NCBI GenBank assembly: GCA_016931085.1
Contig: JAFGFO010000410.1
Span: 1-47,391, forward strand
Source of the DNA: Thermoflexales bacterium
GTDB lineage: Bacteria; Chloroflexota; Anaerolineae; Fen-1058
DNA length: 47,391 nucleotides
Direction of reading: 5' to 3'
The position numbers were made by a program, and so were the translations under genes. The notes under the pieces were generated by a model. That model made no database searches and was not told the DNA's origin. It saw nothing but the letters and a program-made list of their open reading frames with translations. Below, one piece after another: positions 25,063 through 33,548 of this stretch (position 1 is the stretch's first letter; each line of letters opens with the position of its first letter).

Positions 25063-25848
25063 TCATGCGGCATTGCTGACGAACAGCACATTCCAGGTCG
25101 TATCGTTGGGGGACTGGGTCATGTCGCCAAAAGCGCGAATGTCCAACAAGCGCAAGTTCGCCTGGCTCATAAAGAGCGCCAGTTCCTGGGGGAAAAAGTA
25201 GCGCATCCAGTGAGCCTCTGCGCTTTCGTTGACGACCTGCTGGCCGGCGAGTCGCCAAACCAGGTAACGCACCTCGCACAGATGGCGATAGCTGTCCAGG
25301 ACGCCCGAGGCCACCCGGATCACCTTGCCGTCCTCGGTTGGGATAACCTTCACGCGCTCGCTGGGGCGGACGTTGAGCACGGCCGGCCCATACCAGACGT
25401 CGCCCACGAAGAGGCCGCCGGGGCGCAGGTGGCGGCGCACGGTGCCCAGCGCCGCCAACACGTCGTCATTCGTCGCCTGGTAACCCAGCACAGCAAACAT
25501 CATCAAGACTGCATCGAACTGCTGGTCCAGCTCAACTGTCCGCACATCGCCGGTCTGAAAGGTGGGCATGTGAGGCGTTTGAGGCGGCAAGTTGGCCTGC
25601 GCCTTGAGCCGGGCGTGAGCTAGCATCTCGGCCGAAAGATCGACCCCTGTGACCTGGTAACCGCGCCGGGCCAACGGCAGAGTGTGATTGCCGGTGCCAC
25701 AGCCCAGATCCAAGACGGAGTGCACAGGTGCGCTGGCGTACTGTTTAAACACTCCCTCCAGCATGTCACATTCTGCTTCATAATCCTTGTCGCCGTAGAG
25801 CAAATCGTACTGCTCGGCGTATCCCGCCCCAAAAACTGAATCGCTCAT
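25063..25848 (-). CDS. SAM-dependent methyltransferase, class I
   Basis: This 261-residue methyltransferase has motif I VLDLGCGTGNHT (46-57), the acidic residue Asp70 ending the next strand (VTGVD), the DVRTVEL segment and LRPGGLFVGDVWYGP near the middle. It belongs with the small-molecule or sugar methyltransferases. ATG 25848 has GGAGG 7 bases before it and overlaps the stop of the aminotransferase gene by four bases (ATGA). It probably methylates an O or N atom of a sugar nucleotide or glycan made by the neighbours. Confidence 0.88.
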   Translation of the reverse strand: MSDSVFGAGYAEQYDLLYGDKDYEAECDMLEGVFKQYASAPVHSVLDLGCGTGNHTLPLARRGYQVTGVDLSAEMLAHARLKAQANLPPQTPHMPTFQTGDVRTVELDQQFDAVLMMFAVLGYQATNDDVLAALGTVRRHLRPGGLFVGDVWYGPAVLNVRPSERVKVIPTEDGKVIRVASGVLDSYRHLCEVRYLVWRLAGQQVVNESAEAHWMRYFFPQELALFMSQANLRLLDIRAFGDMTQSPNDTTWNVLFVSNAA

Positions 25849-26978
25849 CCTAACACCTCCCTGACTGCATCACACACTTGATCCAACTGCGCTTCTGTCA
25901 ACGCCAAGCCGGAGGGTAAATACAGCCCCTGGCGGGCGATTCGCTCAGCCACCGGGTAGCGCTCGCCCCGGAACAGCCCTCGCTCTTGCAAGACCGGCTG
26001 TTCGTGCATACCCAGGAAAAATGGGCGCGTGTCAACGCCGCGCTCCTTGAGCCGCCTGGCAAACTCGACGGCATCCAGCCCATAGCTTTCATCCAACACC
26101 AGCCCGTACATCCAATACACCTGCCTGGCCCAAGACTCCTCTAGCGGCAACTGAAGGCCAGGGATACCCTGCAAGCGCTGGGTGTAGGCGTGCCCCATCC
26201 AGCGCTTGCGGGCCACGATGTCGTCTATCCGCTCCATCTGCGCCACTCCCAGGGCGGCCTGCAGATTCGTCAGGCGAAAGTTGTAACCCAGTTGAGTGTG
26301 ATAGAAGCGGCGCTGCGGCTGGAAACACAGATTGCGCAGCGAGCGCGCTCGCTCGGCATACGTGGCGTCGTTGGTCAACACCATGCCGCCCTCGCCCGTC
26401 GTGATCAACTTGTTGGCGTAAAAGCTGAACGTGCTGATATGCCCCAGCCCGCCGCAGCGTTTCCAGGCCGGGTGAGGCCCGGCGCGCCCGGAGAGGTATT
26501 CTGCTCCGTGGACTTCGGCCGCATCCTCGATGACCCTCAGTCCATGCTTTTCGGCCAGCGCCAGGAGCGGGTCCATGTCCACCGGGTGTCCGTAGATGTG
26601 AACGGGCATGATGGCGCGGGTGCGCGGCGTGAGCCTGGCTTCGACCTGGCTGACGTCCATGCACCAGGTGCGCGGCTCGGCGTCGACCAAGGCCGGCACG
26701 AGCCCGTTGGACACCAGCGCCAGGGCGCACGAGATGATGGTGAAGGTTGGCATGATCACCTCATCGCCCGGCTCCAGCTCCAAGCAGCCAATCGCAACCT
26801 GCAAGGCGGTCGTGCCGTTGCTGACGGCGACTCCATACTTCATGCCACAGTAAGCGGCCCATTTTTCTTCGAACTCGTGGATAAAGTGGCCGGCCGAGGA
26901 GACCCAGCCCGTGCGGACACACTCGGTCACGACCTCCAGCTCTCGTTCGCCCAGCCGTGGTTCATTTACCGGGATCAT
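25845..26978 (-). CDS. DegT/DnrJ/EryC1/StrS aminotransferase (perosamine-synthase-like)
   Basis: This 377-residue PLP enzyme has VSNGTTALQVAIG for phosphate binding, VIEDAAEVHGAEY for the pyridine nitrogen and Lys190 in FYANKLITTGEGG. The [15 protein letters not shown] start and the HIYGHPVDMD segment are closest to GDP-perosamine-synthase-type enzymes, but the substrate is not fixed by this. The start overlaps the cupin gene stop by one base (TAATG) and has AAGGAG 8 bases upstream. Together with the cupin, epimerase and methyltransferase genes it forms an amino-sugar module apart from the bacillosamine-like one. Confidence 0.92.
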   Translation of the reverse strand: MIPVNEPRLGERELEVVTECVRTGWVSSAGHFIHEFEEKWAAYCGMKYGVAVSNGTTALQVAIGCLELEPGDEVIMPTFTIISCALALVSNGLVPALVDAEPRTWCMDVSQVEARLTPRTRAIMPVHIYGHPVDMDPLLALAEKHGLRVIEDAAEVHGAEYLSGRAGPHPAWKRCGGLGHISTFSFYANKLITTGEGGMVLTNDATYAERARSLRNLCFQPQRRFYHTQLGYNFRLTNLQAALGVAQMERIDDIVARKRWMGHAYTQRLQGIPGLQLPLEESWARQVYWMYGLVLDESYGLDAVEFARRLKERGVDTRPFFLGMHEQPVLQERGLFRGERYPVAERIARQGLYLPSGLALTEAQLDQVCDAVREVLG

Positions 26979-27388
26979 TAAAAGCGCTCCTTCTCATCTA
27001 CCCCCGTGTAAGGGCCTTGCTTGATCTCTAAAAAGACCGTGTCTTCCAGCATGCGAAAGCCGTGCCCGCCGCTGACCATGAGCATCACGTCGCCAGGGCC
27101 AAGCTCGCGGCTGGCCACAAGCTCGCGTTCGTCGTTATAGATGTCGATTTCGCAGCGCCCGCGGCGAATAACCAGCACCTCCGAAGTGCCCACCAGGTGG
27201 CGCTCCAGGGGGAGGTGGACGTGGCGGACGATTTCGCCGTCCTTCGGGTAGACGACAAAACCCACCTGCTGCTTGAATTCGGGCGGCGTCACAAAAGTTG
27301 TTTTGGCCGGCAGAAAGTCGGCTCGAATGATATAGGCCAACAGTTGATCGCGCCAATAAATCCGTTCGATCAATTCCTGGTCACTCAC
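26978..27388 (-). CDS. Cupin-fold protein of amino-sugar clusters
   Basis: This 136-residue protein reads as a single beta-barrel cupin: [23 protein letters not shown] gives the first cupin motif with its His residues, and [17 protein letters not shown] gives the second. The tail [16 protein letters not shown] is characteristic of small cupins found next to sugar aminotransferases and epimerases. It may isomerise or epimerise a keto-sugar, or bind metal; the reaction is not known to me. GTG 27388 overlaps the preceding stop (GTGA) and has AGGAGG 7 bases before it. Confidence 0.8.
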   Translation of the reverse strand: MSDQELIERIYWRDQLLAYIIRADFLPAKTTFVTPPEFKQQVGFVVYPKDGEIVRHVHLPLERHLVGTSEVLVIRRGRCEIDIYNDERELVASRELGPGDVMLMVSGGHGFRMLEDTVFLEIKQGPYTGVDEKERF

Positions 27389-28512
27389 GGGTGTCCCTCC
27401 TGTGTGTCCCATTTCACAAGCGCATCCACAATCCGCTGCGCCGCGTGGCCATCGCCATACGGGTTCACGGCTTGTGCCATTTCAGCATACTCGGCCGGAT
27501 CGTCCAGCAGCCGCCGCGTCCAGTTCACAATACGGGCACGATCAGTCCCGACGACGCGGACTGTCCCGGCGTCGACCGCCTCCGGTCGCTCGGTCAGCTC
27601 GCGCAGCACCAAGACCGGCTTGCCCAGCCCCGGCGCCTCTTCCTGGATGCCGCCCGAGTCTGTCAGCACCAGGGTCGCACGCTTCATCAGGTAGACCAAC
27701 GGCAAATAATCCAACGGATCGACCAGCATGATGCCAGGCACTCCTCCCAATACGCGATAGACCGGCCCTTGCACGTTCGGGTTGAGGTGTACGGGGTAGA
27801 CAACGTGAACGTCGCCGGCGTAAGCCTGCACGACCTCCTGCAGGGCCAGGCAAATCTGTTCGAGGGGGCGGCCGAAATTCTCACTTCGGTGAGCCGTGAC
27901 CAAGATCAGGCGCTTGTCCCAAGGCACAGCCGCGAGCGGGCCCGAGGCTGGGTCATACGGCAAATTGGCGACGGCCTGCAAAGCGTCGATGACGGGATTG
28001 CCGGTCACGAGAATCATCTCGTCAGGCACACCTTCGCGCAGCAAATTCTGCCTGGCACGTTGGGTGGGCGCAAAATGCAGGTCGGCCACCACGCCGGCCA
28101 CTCGGCGGTTGATTTCCTCGGGAAAAGGCTGGTACTTGTCGTAGGTACGCAAGCCAGCTTCCACGTGTCCCACCTTGGAACCGGCGTAGAAAGCGGCCAG
28201 CGCGGCGGCGACGACAGTGCTAGTATCGCCCTGGGCCAACACCCAGTCGGGCTTTTCAGCCTGCAAGATCGGTTCCAGCTTGCTCAGCACCGCCGCCACC
28301 ACCTGGGTAGGCGACTGGCTATCTTGCATGACGTTCAGGTCATACGCCGGCGCGATGCCAAACAAGGTCAGGACCTGGTCGAGCATCTGCCGGTGCTGCG
28401 CGCTCACGCACACACGGCTGACAATACGGTCAGGGTGTTTTTCGAGCAGATTGACCACCGGCGCCATCTTGACCGCCTCGGGCCGCGTGCCAAAAACTGA
28501 AAGGACTTTCAA
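27385..28512 (-). CDS. wecB: UDP-N-acetylglucosamine 2-epimerase, non-hydrolysing
   Basis: This 375-residue enzyme interconverts UDP-GlcNAc and UDP-ManNAc. It has [13 protein letters not shown] at the N-terminus, the catalytic residues Asp96 (GDTSTV), Glu118 (VEAGLRT), Glu132 (FPEEINR) and His208 (TAHRSENFG), and the [10 protein letters not shown] donor site. TTG 28512 is the likely start, since AGGAG lies 7 bases before it. No UDP-ManNAc dehydrogenase (WecC) is in the window, so ManNAc may be used as such or passed to the following aminotransferase and cupin genes. Confidence 0.94.
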   Translation of the reverse strand: MKVLSVFGTRPEAVKMAPVVNLLEKHPDRIVSRVCVSAQHRQMLDQVLTLFGIAPAYDLNVMQDSQSPTQVVAAVLSKLEPILQAEKPDWVLAQGDTSTVVAAALAAFYAGSKVGHVEAGLRTYDKYQPFPEEINRRVAGVVADLHFAPTQRARQNLLREGVPDEMILVTGNPVIDALQAVANLPYDPASGPLAAVPWDKRLILVTAHRSENFGRPLEQICLALQEVVQAYAGDVHVVYPVHLNPNVQGPVYRVLGGVPGIMLVDPLDYLPLVYLMKRATLVLTDSGGIQEEAPGLGKPVLVLRELTERPEAVDAGTVRVVGTDRARIVNWTRRLLDDPAEYAEMAQAVNPYGDGHAAQRIVDALVKWDTQEGHP

Positions 28513-28548
28513 CTCTAGGCTCCTATAAACTCCAGGCAAGCCATGTTA

Positions 28549-31266
28549 TCATACTCCGTGGGCCTTGTCCAGGTAAGGCAGGCCGGTCTCTTCGGTCACG
28601 ATCCAATTCCAGGCGCGATTCCACCACGCGCCTGGCTCGCCTCCCAGCCGGCGAGTGATCTGCCCGGCCCACAGATACTCGATGCTCCAGGCGGCCAGCA
28701 AGCCCAACAACAATCCACTGAAGCCGCCCAGGGCCACACCAATCAGCGGCGAAAAAACACGCTGGACAGGCAGCACGGCCGGGGCGGCAAAACGCACCTC
28801 GCTGCCGGTCACGGAGCCGGCGATGTCCGTCTCGGACTGTTTGCGCGCCATGGTCAGATAGGTTTCCGAGGCCAGGTCACGCGCCTGGATCAGGCCATGC
28901 TCAGTCGCCTGCTGCCGCTCCAATTCAGCCCGCATCTGGTTGATCTCGCCCTGCAATTGCTCGATGGCCTGGTGGAGAGGTTCAGCCGCCGCCGAATAGG
29001 CCGGCAAGGATTCCAGCTCATCTAAGCGCAGCATCTCGCCAATCCCTTGGAGTCCAGACGCCGCCGCCGCGCTGTCGGCAAAGGTGGACTCGCTCAGTTG
29101 CGCCAGGCCCCCCACCTCAAACAGGTGCGGGTACTGCTCTTGAATCGTCACCAGGAGTGGCGTCGTAGGCGAGAGCACCAAAGACGTCTCTCCAAGCGCC
29201 CCCAGGCCGAACAACTCGTCATACCTGGTCATGATAGCCTGGCCCAACGTGCCATCCTCAGACGCCGTATCCACCGCCGTGGTCAGCGCCCCCAGGCCGA
29301 ACAACTCGTCGTATTTGGTCAGGATAGCCGCCTGCAGTTGGGTGCTGGCCGTACCGCTCAAGGCGCCAGCCTGGGCCAGCGCACCCACGCCAAATAGCTC
29401 CGCGTACCTGGCAAGGATGGCCTGGGTCAAGTCACTGCCTTCCGAGGCCCGGTCGGGAGCCTGGGCCAGCGTCCCCACCCCAAACAACTCGTCGTACCTG
29501 GCCTGGATAGCCGTCTGCAGTTCGCTGTCCACCGTATTGCTCAGCGTAGCGGCTGCACGAGCTAACTCGTCCACCTCAAACAATGCGGCATACTTTTGCT
29601 GCGTGGCCGTGTAGAGTGGATCACCTTCGGCTCGTTCAGCGTTCAGCAGCTCGTAGCCCTGGTTGTCAAACAGATGTTTGGACAGCCGGTCAATAGCAGC
29701 CTCTGACTCGGCCAGGCGGTTCTCCAACGTCCCCACCAAGGCCTGCAAATCGGCCAATTGGCTCGCGCTGTCCGTCTTCACGCCATCCACTCCGCTCAAT
29801 TGTAACTGCAGTTGGCCCGGCAAATCCGCCGAAGACGCGTACGCCTCGGCCTTGAGCAACAGGACCGCCAGGCTGTTGGTGGGCACGCCGGCTTCGCCGG
29901 CCTGGCGCGCCTGGCGCTGCAAAGCTCTCGCGTCGGCCAACAAGCGCTCGGTCTTGAGCTTGGTCGCGTAAGCGTCCGCCAGGCTCTGCAAGCGGGACTG
30001 CACCTGCTGGTCAAAAACGGCCAACTTGGCCCGTTTGTCGGCATCGGCATACGCCTGGAAGATGTCACGCTTGGCCTCCTGTTCCTTGGCCAGCGCGGCC
30101 ACGCGATTATCCAACTCGGCCGTCACGTACTGGGTAAATAAGCGGCTGCGCGCCTGGCGGTCCGCATCGACCGCCGCCAGGCGGCTGTTGGTTTCCGCTT
30201 CGACATAGGCCTCGAACAAGCGGAGACGGGCCTGCCGGTCTCGCTCAAAAGCCAGCGAGTTGTTTTCAAGCTCGGCCTCGGCGTACTGGGTGAACAAGCT
30301 GGTGCGGGCCTGCCGGTCCTGGTCAAAGGCCAGCAGCCGGGCCTCGATTTCGGCGTCGACGTACTGGGCAAACTGCTTGACGCGCGCTTCCCGGTCCTTG
30401 CGAAAAGCCATCAAGCGGGCATCCGTCTCGGCATCGATCAACTCGGCGATCATTGCCCGGCGAGCCTCTTGCTCCTTGTTAAAAGCCAACAAGCGATTTT
30501 TGGCCTGGGAGGTGGAATAAGCGTCGACGATGGCCTGGCGGATTCCTATTTCCTCGTCGACGATGCTGGTGATGGTTGTTTGCTTGGCCCTTTGGAGGGA
30601 ATCGATGATGTGCTGTTTGTCTGAGATCGTGCGAGCGAGCCTGTCCAATTGGCTCCGCTCGACAAATGTCTCCACAGCGGTCTGCGCCTGTTCATACTTG
30701 TACCGCGCCTGTTCCAGCTCTGTCTGGATCGACTTGGCGTACTGTTCTGGCGCGCCCCCGCCATAGAGGCCATTCACGTGGCGCTCGTAGGCCCGCGCCC
30801 AAGCGTTCGCGAGGGCCGCGGCATGCCCCGGATCGGGGTCCGTCACGTGGATATGGATCAGATCGCTGTCCTTCACCAGCCCGGCGCTCACTTTTTGGAG
30901 CAAGAGCGCTGGAGTACGTTCGCTAGGGCGCAGCATATCCCCCATTTCCTCAATCACCTGGTACGCGACGGAACCGTTTTCCACCAGGCCTGCCAGCGCT
31001 TGGCGGCGTGCCTCGGCCCCCATCGCCTGCGCGTAGCCTGAACCCAGTGTGTCCTCCGAGGTGGTTTTGAAGCGAGAGTCAAACTCGATGGAAGTTTTTA
31101 TCTTGACAATTGCGACACCGGCTACAGCCCGGTAAGGCGAGGGGAAAGCCAAGGCCAACACAGCCGCCACAAGGGTCATACCAAGCGTCAAGGAAGCGAC
31201 CAGCCGCCAGCGCCGCAGCAGGGCATCGATAACCTGGCGTACATCCAAGCCCAGCTCGTTTTCCAT
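28549..31266 (-). CDS. Wzz/chain-length-determinant-like protein with expanded coiled coil (905 aa)
   Basis: This inner-membrane protein has two membrane segments: one near residues 25-48 (LVASLTLGMTLVAAVLALAF) and one near 845-870 (GVALGGFSGLLLGLLAAW). After the first segment comes a Wzz-type domain (about 50-200), then a long extracytoplasmic coiled coil with seven full 26-residue repeats plus a partial eighth, and a second repeat block of six units of about 31 residues containing YDELFGxGxL. Such proteins set glycan chain length. No Walker A kinase domain follows. ATG 31266 is preceded by GGAGAGG and aligns with the start of its paralogue at 33406. It is far longer than usual Wzz proteins (about 330 aa). 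Confidence 0.85.
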   Translation of the reverse strand: MENELGLDVRQVIDALLRRWRLVASLTLGMTLVAAVLALAFPSPYRAVAGVAIVKIKTSIEFDSRFKTTSEDTLGSGYAQAMGAEARRQALAGLVENGSVAYQVIEEMGDMLRPSERTPALLLQKVSAGLVKDSDLIHIHVTDPDPGHAAALANAWARAYERHVNGLYGGGAPEQYAKSIQTELEQARYKYEQAQTAVETFVERSQLDRLARTISDKQHIIDSLQRAKQTTITSIVDEEIGIRQAIVDAYSTSQAKNRLLAFNKEQEARRAMIAELIDAETDARLMAFRKDREARVKQFAQYVDAEIEARLLAFDQDRQARTSLFTQYAEAELENNSLAFERDRQARLRLFEAYVEAETNSRLAAVDADRQARSRLFTQYVTAELDNRVAALAKEQEAKRDIFQAYADADKRAKLAVFDQQVQSRLQSLADAYATKLKTERLLADARALQRQARQAGEAGVPTNSLAVLLLKAEAYASSADLPGQLQLQLSGVDGVKTDSASQLADLQALVGTLENRLAESEAAIDRLSKHLFDNQGYELLNAERAEGDPLYTATQQKYAALFEVDELARAAATLSNTVDSELQTAIQARYDELFGVGTLAQAPDRASEGSDLTQAILARYAELFGVGALAQAGALSGTASTQLQAAILTKYDELFGLGALTTAVDTASEDGTLGQAIMTRYDELFGLGALGETSLVLSPTTPLLVTIQEQYPHLFEVGGLAQLSESTFADSAAAASGLQGIGEMLRLDELESLPAYSAAAEPLHQAIEQLQGEINQMRAELERQQATEHGLIQARDLASETYLTMARKQSETDIAGSVTGSEVRFAAPAVLPVQRVFSPLIGVALGGFSGLLLGLLAAWSIEYLWAGQITRRLGGEPGAWWNRAWNWIVTEETGLPYLDKAHGV
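29095..29610 (-). repeat. Six repeats of about 31 codons inside the longer Wzz-like gene
   Basis: The protein segment repeats the pattern [AT]I-x-x-[RK]Y-[DA]ELFG[VL]G[AT]L six times, with linkers rich in Ser, Thr and Ala. The paralogue has only two such units. The DNA copies are similar enough (CGCCCCCAGGCCGAACAACTC occurs in near-identical form) to suggest recent expansion by slippage or recombination. Confidence 0.75.
29950..30530 (-). repeat. Seven-and-a-half 26-codon repeats encoding the coiled coil
   Basis: Each 78-base unit encodes 26 residues of the form FxxYxxAExxxRLxAFxxDRxARxxL. Seven full copies and a partial eighth follow one another without linkers. The neighbouring paralogue gene has three full copies and a partial fourth. 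Units differ enough to be individually recognisable but keep the hydrophobic spacing, so they should form one long helical arm. Confidence 0.8.
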
Positions 31267-31309
31267 ACGCCCTCTCCTTTTCATACTTCCAGGCTGCAGG
31301 GTTCAAGTT

Positions 31310-33406
31310 TCATGTTTCTTCCGACTCAGCCGGCTCTCGTCCCGTCTGTTCGGCACGACGGCGTTCTCTCCCCCCTACCGGCAAGCCAGGGCCTGAAGCC
31401 AATAGCCAACTGGGAATTCGATTCCAAAAGGCATTCGGGTTGCCCCAGCCAACCTGCAATCCTGTTGACCCAGCCAGGTAGTCAATGCCAAACACGAGAA
31501 GGACACCCAGCAGAGCGCCCAACAGCGCGGCGGTGGCCACCCCCATGGCCCGCGAAGCAAGGCGGGTGGTAGGCGTGACGGCTGGAGCGGCAAAGCGCAC
31601 TTCACTGCCGGTCACGCTGGTCGCGATACTGACCTCGGAGCGCTTGCGCGCCAGGGTCGTGTAAGTGTCCCATGCCAGGTCACGCTCCTGGGTCAGTCTC
31701 TTTCGAGTCGCCTTCTGCTGCTCCATCTCGGCCTCCATCTGCCGGATTTCCTGGTGCAGTGTGCCGCTTGCCTCGCCCAGCGACTCGGTGGCGGCCGCAT
31801 AGGCCGGGAGGGATTCCGCAGACACGAGTTGTGCCAACTCTTTGGCCCTCTGGTCGGCAGCCAGCGCCAGGGGGTTGTCGGAGGGCACAACCTGCGCTAG
31901 TTGGGTGAGTTGGCCAAGGGTAAACAGCTTGGGGTAGAGCTGCTCGATCTCGGCAAACAAGGGCGTGCCGCCGGCGGTCTGCTGCGCGGCCTGGGACAAG
32001 CCGCCAATCTCGAACAACTTTTCATAGTAGGCCTCGATGCGGGCCGGCAGGGAATCCGTGGCAGCCATCGTAACAGTCAAGGGTGTCGTCACATCCTGCA
32101 GGAAATCATAGCCCGTGCCGGTCGACAACGCTTCAGACAAGCGGCGAATGTCGCCATCCAGGTCCTGGCGGCGTTGCCCCAGCGCGGTGATCAAGCTGTC
32201 CAGGTCAACCAGTTGCTGGGCGGCCGTGCTGGTGGGCTGGCCATCCAATTGCACTTGCAGATTGGCCGGCAAATCATCCGAGGAGGAAAAAGCTTGCGAC
32301 TTGAGCAAAAGCATGGCCAGTGTGTTGCTGCTGGCCACCGCGTCGCCACCCTGAATCAGTTGCGCTCGCATCGCCCCAGCATCTGCCAACAGGTGCTCGA
32401 TGCGCAGCCGGGCAGCGTAATAATCAGACAAACGCTGGGTCTTGTCCAACGCCTGTTGGTCCACGACAGCCAGCGTCCCGCTAATCTCAGCCTGGACGTA
32501 GCTGGCAAACAGCTCGGCGCGCGCGTCCCGGTCACGGTTAAAGGCGGCCAGGCGGCTGTTGACTTCACTATCGATATAGGCCGACAAAATTTTACGCTTG
32601 GCCTCCTGTTCCTTCTGGAAGGCTAACAAGATATTGGCAGCCTGGGCATCCATATATTTGGTCACGATCTGGGTGCTAGCGTTTATCTCCTGGGTAACCA
32701 CAGTCGAGAGAGCCAATTGCTTGCCGGCCTGCAGGATATCGAGAACCTGGCTTTTCCCCTCGATAGATCGTTGCAGCTCATCAACCTTGCTCTGGGCGAT
32801 GAAGGTTTCCAAGGCGGTTTGTTTCTGGTCATATTCTTGCTGAGCCTGTTCCCATTCGGCCTGGATCGACGAAGACTGATCGAGCGGCACGCCGCTGTAG
32901 AGATTGTTGACAAAGCGTTCGTAGGCCCGCGCCCAGGCGTTGGCGATAAGCGCGGCCTTCTCCGGGTCGGCATCAGTCACCTCGATCTGAATCAAATCAC
33001 CTTTCTGCAGCGTCTGAGCGTTCACTTTGCGCATGAGGTTAGCCGGTTTGCGCTCTCCGATCGACAGTTGATCACCCAACTCCCGGATCACCTGATTGGC
33101 AATGGCGCCGTTCTGCACCAGGCCCACCAAGGCGCTGCGCCGCGCATCATCCCCTCCCATCGCCCGCGCGTACCCGGCTGAGCTGAGCAAATCTTCCGAG
33201 ACGGTTTTAAAGCGCGCGTCAAACTCGACATCTGTCTTGACCTTGATGAGGGCAACACCAGCCACGGCTTTGTAGCCCGGTGGGAAGGCCAATCCATACA
33301 ATCCGGCCGCGCCGGCCGCGATCAGAGCCGCCAGGACAATGATCTTCCAACGCCGCACCAGGGCATCCACATACTGCCACACGTCAATTCCTAGTTCGTG
33401 TTCCAT
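31310..33406 (-). CDS. Wzz/chain-length-determinant-like protein (698 aa), first gene of the operon
   Basis: This is a paralogue of the 905-residue protein encoded next, with the same start (MEHELGIDVWQ against MENELGLDVRQ), an N-terminal membrane segment near 22-45, a Wzz-type region with FDARFKTVSEDLL, a coiled coil with three full and one partial 26-residue repeats, two YxxLFxxGxL units and a C-terminal membrane segment (about 640-662). The tail after it is about 40 residues, basic then acidic, with no kinase domain. ATG 33406 lies about 40 bases after the predicted transcription start. As first gene it would be made in step with the entire pathway. Confidence 0.85.
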   Translation of the reverse strand: MEHELGIDVWQYVDALVRRWKIIVLAALIAAGAAGLYGLAFPPGYKAVAGVALIKVKTDVEFDARFKTVSEDLLSSAGYARAMGGDDARRSALVGLVQNGAIANQVIRELGDQLSIGERKPANLMRKVNAQTLQKGDLIQIEVTDADPEKAALIANAWARAYERFVNNLYSGVPLDQSSSIQAEWEQAQQEYDQKQTALETFIAQSKVDELQRSIEGKSQVLDILQAGKQLALSTVVTQEINASTQIVTKYMDAQAANILLAFQKEQEAKRKILSAYIDSEVNSRLAAFNRDRDARAELFASYVQAEISGTLAVVDQQALDKTQRLSDYYAARLRIEHLLADAGAMRAQLIQGGDAVASSNTLAMLLLKSQAFSSSDDLPANLQVQLDGQPTSTAAQQLVDLDSLITALGQRRQDLDGDIRRLSEALSTGTGYDFLQDVTTPLTVTMAATDSLPARIEAYYEKLFEIGGLSQAAQQTAGGTPLFAEIEQLYPKLFTLGQLTQLAQVVPSDNPLALAADQRAKELAQLVSAESLPAYAAATESLGEASGTLHQEIRQMEAEMEQQKATRKRLTQERDLAWDTYTTLARKRSEVSIATSVTGSEVRFAAPAVTPTTRLASRAMGVATAALLGALLGVLLVFGIDYLAGSTGLQVGWGNPNAFWNRIPSWLLASGPGLPVGGRERRRAEQTGREPAESEET

Positions 33407-33451
33407 ATCTTTTCCCCCAACAATGATGAGCAGTCTCTATCACGAAAGTTG

Positions 33452-33480
33452 ATTATCTCGCAATCGAGCCAATTAGTCAA
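33452..33480 (-). promoter_or_regulatory. Strong sigma70-type promoter of the polysaccharide operon
   Basis: Read on the minus strand, TTGACT (33480-33475) and GATAAT (33457-33452) are separated by exactly 17 bases. Transcription would start near 33445, giving a leader of about 39 bases before the ATG at 33406. No other promoter of this quality was seen in the short gaps of the following 32 kb, although I did not search inside the genes exhaustively. Confidence 0.7.
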
Positions 33481-33499
33481 GGTCAGGGGCACACAAGAT

Positions 33500-33527
33500 T
33501 TGCTTTACATCCAAGCTCGAGTATAAT
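33500..33527 (+). promoter_or_regulatory. Promoter of the divergent gene at 33549
   Basis: A perfect TATAAT (33522-33527) lies 16 bases after TTGCTT (33500-33505). The -35 box is weak. Its distance to the opposite -35 box is about 20 bases, so the two promoters lie back to back and could share a regulator. AGGAGG (33538-33543) and the ATG at 33549 follow directly, leaving a very short leader. Confidence 0.6.
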
Positions 33528-33548
33528 TGATTCTATCAGGAGGTGTGT

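Noticed and set aside
33407..33548. Riboswitch or structured leader before the operon
   Set aside because: The leader from the predicted transcription start is only about 39 bases and has no convincing stem or terminator.
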